Shown here in pieces: positions 58,101 to 64,000 of a stretch of 64,000 bases of DNA; position 1 is the stretch's first letter, and each line of letters begins with the position of its first letter. The stretch covers positions 5,921,805 to 5,985,804 of the forward strand of contig CM065647.1 in NCBI GenBank assembly GCA_033220425.1, in the 5' to 3' direction. The translations under genes were made by a program, and so were the position numbers. Source of the DNA: Lepraria neglecta. Lineage: Eukaryota > Ascomycota > Lecanoromycetes > Lecanorales > Stereocaulaceae. The notes under the pieces were generated by a model. The model was not told the DNA's origin. It saw only the letters and a list, made by a program, of their open reading frames with translations, and made no database searches.

Positions 58101-61100
58101 GTGAAGTTTGGATGTTTTTCCTCCACATGGTTCTCGAGCATTTGAGCCATTACCAGGGTGCAGAAATCCTGAGCAATAGCGAGACACAGGTGTGTGCGAT
58201 CTCAGCACTGAGTGTGTAAAACGACTCAGTTTGTTCTATTGAGACGTTTTAACGTCATTTGGAGCTCCTAGCTCGAGATGGTCCTGAGCACATGGAGCTC
58301 TTATGGAAATCTTGGGAAAGAAAAAGCAGAAATACGAAAAGACTTTTTCCGTCCGATTTGCATCCTGATTGCGTTAAACAGCTCCATTGGTTCAATAGAG
58401 TCCTTTTAGTGAAGTTTGGATGTTTTTCCTCCACATGGTTCTCGAGCATTTGAGCCATTACCAGGGTGCAGAAATCCTGAGCAATAGCGAGACACAGGTG
58501 TGTGCGATCTCAGCACTGAGTGTGTAAAACGACTCAGTTTGTTCTATTGAGACGTTTTAACGTCATTTGGAGCTCCTAGCTCGAGATGGTCCTGAGCACA
58601 TGGAGCTCTTATGGAAATCTTGGGAAAGAAAAAGCAGAAATACGAAAAGACTTTTTCCGTCCGATTTGCATCCTGATTGCGTTAAACAGCTCCATTGGTT
58701 CAATAGAGTCCTTTTAGTGAAGTTTGGATGTTTTTCCTCCACATGGTTCTCGAGCATTTGAGCCATTACCAGGGTGCAGAAATCCTGAGCCATAGCGAGA
58801 CACAGGTGTGTGCGATCTCAGCACTGAGTGTGTAAAACGACTCAGTTTGTTCTATTGAGACGTTTTAACGTCATTTGGAGCTCCTAGCTCGAGATGGTCC
58901 TGAGCACATGGAGCTCTTATGGAAATCTTGGGAAAGAAAAAGCAGAAATACGAAAAGACTTTTTCCGTCCGATTTGCATCCTGATTGCGTTAAACAGCTC
59001 CATTGGTTCAATAGAGTCCTTTTAGTGAAGTTTGGATGTTTTTCCTCCACATGGTTCTCGAGCATTTGAGCCATTACCAGGGTGCAGAAATCCTGAGCAA
59101 TAGCGAGACACAGGTGTGTGCGATCTCAGCACTGAGTGTGTAAAACGACTCAGTTTGTTCTATTGAGACGTTTTAACGTCATTTGGAGCTCCTAGCTCGA
59201 GATGGTCCTGAGCACATGGAGCTCTTATGGAAATCTTGGGAAAGAAAAAGCAGAAATACGAAAAGACTTTTTTCCGTCCGATTTGCATCCTGATTGCGTT
59301 AAACAGCTCCATTGGTTCAATAGAGTCCTTTTAGTGAAGTTTGGATGTTTTTCCTCCACATGGTTCTCGAGCATTTGAGCCATTACCAGGGTGCAGAAAT
59401 CCTGAGCAATAGCGAGACACAGGTGTGTGCGATCTCAGCACTGAGTGTGTAAAACGACTCAGTTTGTTCTATTGAGACGTTTTAACGTCATTTGGAGCTC
59501 CTAGCTCGAGATGGTCCTGAGCACATGGAGCTCTTATGGAAATCTTGGGAAAGAAAAAGCAGAAATACGAAAAGACTTTTTTCCGTCCGATTTGCATCCT
59601 GATTGCGTTAAACAGCTCCATTGGTTCAATAGAGTCCTTTTAGTGAAGTTTGGATGTTTTTCCTCCACATGGTTCTCGAGCATTTGAGCCATTACCAGGG
59701 TGCAGAAATCCTGAGCCATAGCGAGACACAGGTGTGTGCGATCTCAGCACTGAGTGTGTAAAACGACTCAGTTTGTTCTATTGAGACGTTTTAACGTCAT
59801 TTGGAGCTCCTAGCTCGAGATGGTCCTGAGCACATGGAGCTCTTATGGAAATCTTGGGAAAGAAAAAGCAGAAATACGAAAAGACTTTTTTCCGTCCGAT
59901 TTGCATCCTGATTGCGTTAAACAGCTCCATTGGTTCAATAGAGTCCTTTTAGTGAAGTTTGGATGTTTTTCCTCCACATGGTTCTCGAGCATTTGAGCCA
60001 TTACCAGGGTGCAGAAATCCTGAGCAATAGCGAGACACAGGTGTGTGCGATCTCAGCACTGAGTGTGTAAAACGACTCAGTTTGTTCTATTGAGACGTTT
60101 TAACGTCATTTGGAGCTCCTAGCTCGAGATGGTCCTGAGCACATGGAGCTCTTATGGAAATCTTGGGAAAGAAAAAGCAGAAATACGAAAAGACTTTTTC
60201 CGTCCGATTTGCATCCTGATTGCGTTAAACAGCTCCATTGGTTCAATAGAGTCCTTTTAGTGAAGTTTGGATGTTTTTCCTCCACATGGTTCTCGAGCAT
60301 TTGAGCCATTACCAGGGTGCAGAAATCCTGAGCCATAGCGAGACACAGGTGTGTGCGATCTCAGCACTGAGTGTGTAAAACGACTCAGTTTGTTCTATTG
60401 AGACGTTTTAACGTCATTTGGAGCTCCTAGCTCGAGATGGTCCTGAGCACATGGAGCTCTTATGGAAATCTTGGGAAAGAAAAAGCAGAAATACGAAAAG
60501 ACTTTTTTCCGTCCGATTTGCATCCTGATTGCGTTAAACAGCTCCATTGGTTCAATAGAGTCCTTTTAGTGAAGTTTGGATGTTTTTCCTCCACATGGTT
60601 CTCGAGCATTTGAGCCATTACCAGGGTGCAGAAATCCTGAGCAATAGCGAGACACAGGTGTGTGCGATCTCAGCACTGAGTGTGTAAAACGACTCAGTTT
60701 GTTCTATTGAGACGTTTTAACGTCATTTGGAGCTCCTAGCTCGAGATGGTCCTGAGCACATGGAGCTCTTATGGAAATCTTGGGAAAGAAAAAGCAGAAA
60801 TACGAAAAGACTTTTTCCGTCCGATTTGCATCCTGATTGCGTTAAACAGCTCCATTGGTTCAATAGAGTCCTTTTAGTGAAGTTTGGATGTTTTTCCTCC
60901 ACATGGTTCTCGAGCATTTGAGCCATTACCAGGGTGCAGAAATCCTGAGCAATAGCGAGACACAGGTGTGTGCGATCTCAGCACTGAGTGTGTAAAACGA
61001 CTCAGTTTGTTCTATTGAGACGTTTTAACGTCATTTGGAGCTCCTAGCTCGAGATGGTCCTGAGCACATGGAGCTCTTATGGAAATCTTGGGAAAGAAAA

Positions 61101-64000
61101 AGCAGAAATACGAAAAGACTTTTTTCCGTCCGATTTGCATCCTGATTGCGTTAAACAGCTCCATTGGTTCAATAGAGTCCTTTTAGTGAAGTTTGGATGT
61201 TTTTCCTCCACATGGTTCTCGAGCATTTGAGCCATTACCAGGGTGCAGAAATCCTGAGCCATAGCGAGACACAGGTGTGTGCGATCTCAGCACTGAGTGT
61301 GTAAAACGACTCAGTTTGTTCTATTGAGACGTTTTAACGTCATTTGGAGCTCCTAGCTCGAGATGGTCCTGAGCACATGGAGCTCTTATGGAAATCTTGG
61401 GAAAGAAAAAGCAGAAATACGAAAAGACTTTTTTCCGTCCGATTTGCATCCTGATTGCGTTAAACAGCTCCATTGGTTCAATAGAGTCCTTTTAGTGAAG
61501 TTTGGATGTTTTTCCTCCACATGGTTCTCGAGCATTTGAGCCATTACCAGGGTGCAGAAATCCTGAGCAATAGCGAGACACAGGTGTGTGCGATCTCAGC
61601 ACTGAGTGTGTAAAACGACTCAGTTTGTTCTATTGAGACGTTTTAACGTCATTTGGAGCTCCTAGCTCGAGATGGTCCTGAGCACATGGAGCTCTTATGG
61701 AAATCTTGGGAAAGAAAAAGCAGAAATACGAAAAGACTTTTTTCCGTCCGATTTGCATCCTGATTGCGTTAAACAGCTCCATTGGTTCAATAGAGTCCTT
61801 TTAGTGAAGTTTGGATGTTTTTCCTCCACATGGTTCTCGAGCATTTGAGCCATTACCAGGGTGCAGAAATCCTGAGCAATAGCGAGACACAGGTGTGTGC
61901 GATCTCAGCACTGAGTGTGTAAAACGACTCAGTTTGTTCTATTGAGACGTTTTAACGTCATTTGGAGCTCCTAGCTCGAGATGGTCCTGAGCACATGGAG
62001 CTCTTATGGAAATCTTGGGAAAGAAAAAGCAGAAATACGAAAAGACTTTTTCCGTCCGATTTGCATCCTGATTGCGTTAAACAGCTCCATTGGTTCAATA
62101 GAGTCCTTTTAGTGAAGTTTGGATGTTTTTCCTCCACATGGTTCTCGAGCATTTGAGCCATTACCAGGGTGCAGAAATCCTGAGGAATAGCGAGACACAG
62201 GTGTGTGCGATCTCAGCACTGAGTGTGTAAAACGACTCAGTTTGTTCTATTGAGACGTTTTAACGTCATTTGGAGCTCCTAGCTCGAGATGGTCCTGAGC
62301 ACATGGAGCTCTTATGGAAATCTTGGGAAAGAAAAAGCAGAAATACGAAAAGACTTTTTCCGTCCGATTTGCATCCTGATTGCGTTAAACAGCTCCATTG
62401 GTTCAATAGAGTCCTTTTAGTGAAGTTTGGATGTTTTTCCTCCACATGGTTCTCGAGCATTTGAGCCATTACCAGGGTGCAGAAATCCTGAGCAATAGCG
62501 AGACACAGGTGTGTGCGATCTCAGCACTGAGTGTGTAAAACGACTCAGTTTGTTCTATTGAGACGTTTTAACGTCATTTGGAGCTCCTAGCTCGAGATGG
62601 TCCTGAGCACATGGAGCTCTTATGGAAATCTTGGGAAAGAAAAAGCAGAAATACGAAAAGACTTTTTTCCGTCCGATTTGCATCCTGATTGCGTTAAACA
62701 GCTCCATTGGTTCAATAGAGTCCTTTTAGTGAAGTTTGGATGTTTTTCCTCCACATGGTTCTCGAGCATTTGAGCCATTACCAGGGTGCAGAAATCCTGA
62801 GGAATAGCGAGACACAGGTGTGTGCGATCTCAGCACTGAGTGTGTAAAACGACTCAGTTTGTTCTATTGAGACGTTTTAACGTCATTTGGAGCTCCTAGC
62901 TCGAGATGGTCCTGAGCACATGGAGCTCTTATGGAAATCTTGGGAAAGAAAAAGCAGAAATACGAAAAGACTTTTTCCGTCCGATTTGCATCCTGATTGC
63001 GTTAAACAGCTCCATTGGTTCAATAGAGTCCTTTTAGTGAAGTTTGGATGTTTTTCCTCCACATGGTTCTCGAGCATTTGAGCCATTACCAGGGTGCAGA
63101 AATCCTGAGGAATAGCGAGACACAGGTGTGTGCGATCTCAGCACTGAGTGTGTAAAACGACTCAGTTTGTTCTATTGAGACGTTTTAACGTCATTTGGAG
63201 CTCCTAGCTCGAGATGGTCCTGAGCACATGGAGCTCTTATGGAAATCTTGGGAAAGAAAAAGCAGAAATACGAAAAGACTTTTTTCCGTCCGATTTGCAT
63301 CCTGATTGCGTTAAACAGCTCCATTGGTTCAATAGAGTCCTTTTAGTGAAGTTTGGATGTTTTTCCTCCACATGGTTCTCGAGCATTTGAGCCATTACCA
63401 GGGTGCAGAAATCCTGAGGAATAGCGAGACACAGGTGTGTGCGATCTCAGCACTGAGTGTGTAAAACGACTCAGTTTGTTCTATTGAGACGTTTTAACGT
63501 CATTTGGAGCTCCTAGCTCGAGATGGTCCTGAGCACATGGAGCTCTTATGGAAATCTTGGGAAAGAAAAAGCAGAAATACGAAAAGACTTTTTTCCGTCC
63601 GATTTGCATCCTGATTGCGTTAAACAGCTCCATTGGTTCAATAGAGTCCTTTTAGTGAAGTTTGGATGTTTTTCCTCCACATGGTTCTCGAGCATTTGAG
63701 CCATTACCAGGGTGCAGAAATCCTGAGGAATAGCGAGACACAGGTGTGTGCGATCTCAGCACTGAGTGTGTAAAACGACTCAGTTTGTTCTATTGAGACG
63801 TTTTAACGTCATTTGGAGCTCCTAGCTCGAGATGGTCCTGAGCACATGGAGCTCTTATGGAAATCTTGGGAAAGAAAAAGCAGAAATACGAAAAGACTTT
63901 TTTCCGTCCGATTTGCATCCTGATTGCGTTAAACAGCTCCATTGGTTCAATAGAGTCCTTTTAGTGAAGTTTGGATGTTTTTCCTCCACATGGTTCTCGA
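52195..64000. repeat. Satellite array, 308/309-bp monomer, about 38 copies, runs off the window
   Basis: A single monomer recurs head to tail from 52195 to the end with almost no variation. The visible variants are a T5/T6 homopolymer (308 versus 309 bp) and two adjacent bases in the CTGAGnnATAGCG segment (CC, CA, GA, GC). Each monomer contains GACGTTTTAACGTC and ACTGAGT..ACTCAGT inverted motifs and a CTCGAG site. Base composition is balanced and shows none of the RIP decay seen in dispersed repeats. Short open frames of 61-76 codons on both strands recur only because the unit repeats. No coding role is supported. Centromeric or subtelomeric satellite is the likely class. Confidence 0.97.

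Noticed and set aside
52195-64000. Recurring 61-76 codon open frames on both strands of the satellite
   Set aside because: They recur only because the monomer recurs, overlap on both strands, appear and vanish with a one-base homopolymer change, and have no recognisable domain.
52195-64000. CRISPR-like array
   Set aside because: The unit is a continuous 309-bp monomer with no variable spacers, in a eukaryotic context.

Overview
The window looks like a repeat-rich, probably subtelomeric or pericentromeric stretch of a filamentous ascomycete (Pezizomycotina) genome. Three things point there: introns of 47-83 bp with fungal splice signals; fungal-type families (DUF2235 hydrolase, OrsD-type protein, Plavaka-like transposase, chromovirus); and heavy mutation of most dispersed repeats that looks like repeat-induced point mutation (RIP: TpA saturation, TAG/TAA where CAG/CAA is expected). 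All identifications were made by eye; no search was run.

Layout. 1-3.83 kb: RIP-degraded Ty3/Gypsy element on the minus strand, cut by the window edge. 3.83-5.5 kb: a dispersed repeat and a Copia remnant. 5.5-12.54 kb: a host-like gene, lightly mutated, split by a 4.57 kb tyrosine-recombinase (YR) retrotransposon at 6292-10863. That element keeps the complete split direct-repeat architecture (A1-ORFs-B1-A2-B2), and removing it exactly rejoins the host reading frame. 12.54-13.3 kb: second copy of the dispersed repeat plus spacer. 13.31-18.48 kb: complete but RIP-mutated Copia element with 110-bp LTRs, a 5-bp target duplication and a half-tRNA primer site.

18.5-24.6 kb is an island without RIP. 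It carries the only apparently functional gene, a 12-exon minus-strand DUF2235 alpha/beta-hydrolase (19028-21286), then about 2.6 kb without a convincing gene and a small tandem repeat with hairpins. 24.6-25.9 kb is AT-rich with nothing recognisable.

25.9-50.3 kb is a composite RIP-mutated region bracketed by a 19-nt inverted repeat. It holds two copies of a SNF2-family helicase (one internally deleted), a Plavaka/KDZ-like transposase and three unrecognised coding remnants. They are separated by spacers that carry recurring TCGAAC motifs. A palindromic hAT-type MITE (8-bp target duplication) and a chromovirus (43348-49846, 5-bp target duplication) inserted later. The chromovirus has an accessory antisense ORF between pol and the 3' LTR.

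50.3-52.19 kb: minisatellites and the degraded 5' part of an OrsD-type gene related to those often found with RecQ/telomere-linked helicases. The gene ends abruptly in a satellite. 52.195-64.0 kb: about 38 near-identical 308/309-bp tandem monomers running off the window, without visible RIP and with a short higher-order pattern. The most notable items are the satellite, the YR retrotransposon, the bracketed helicase/transposase region and the antisense ORF of the chromovirus.
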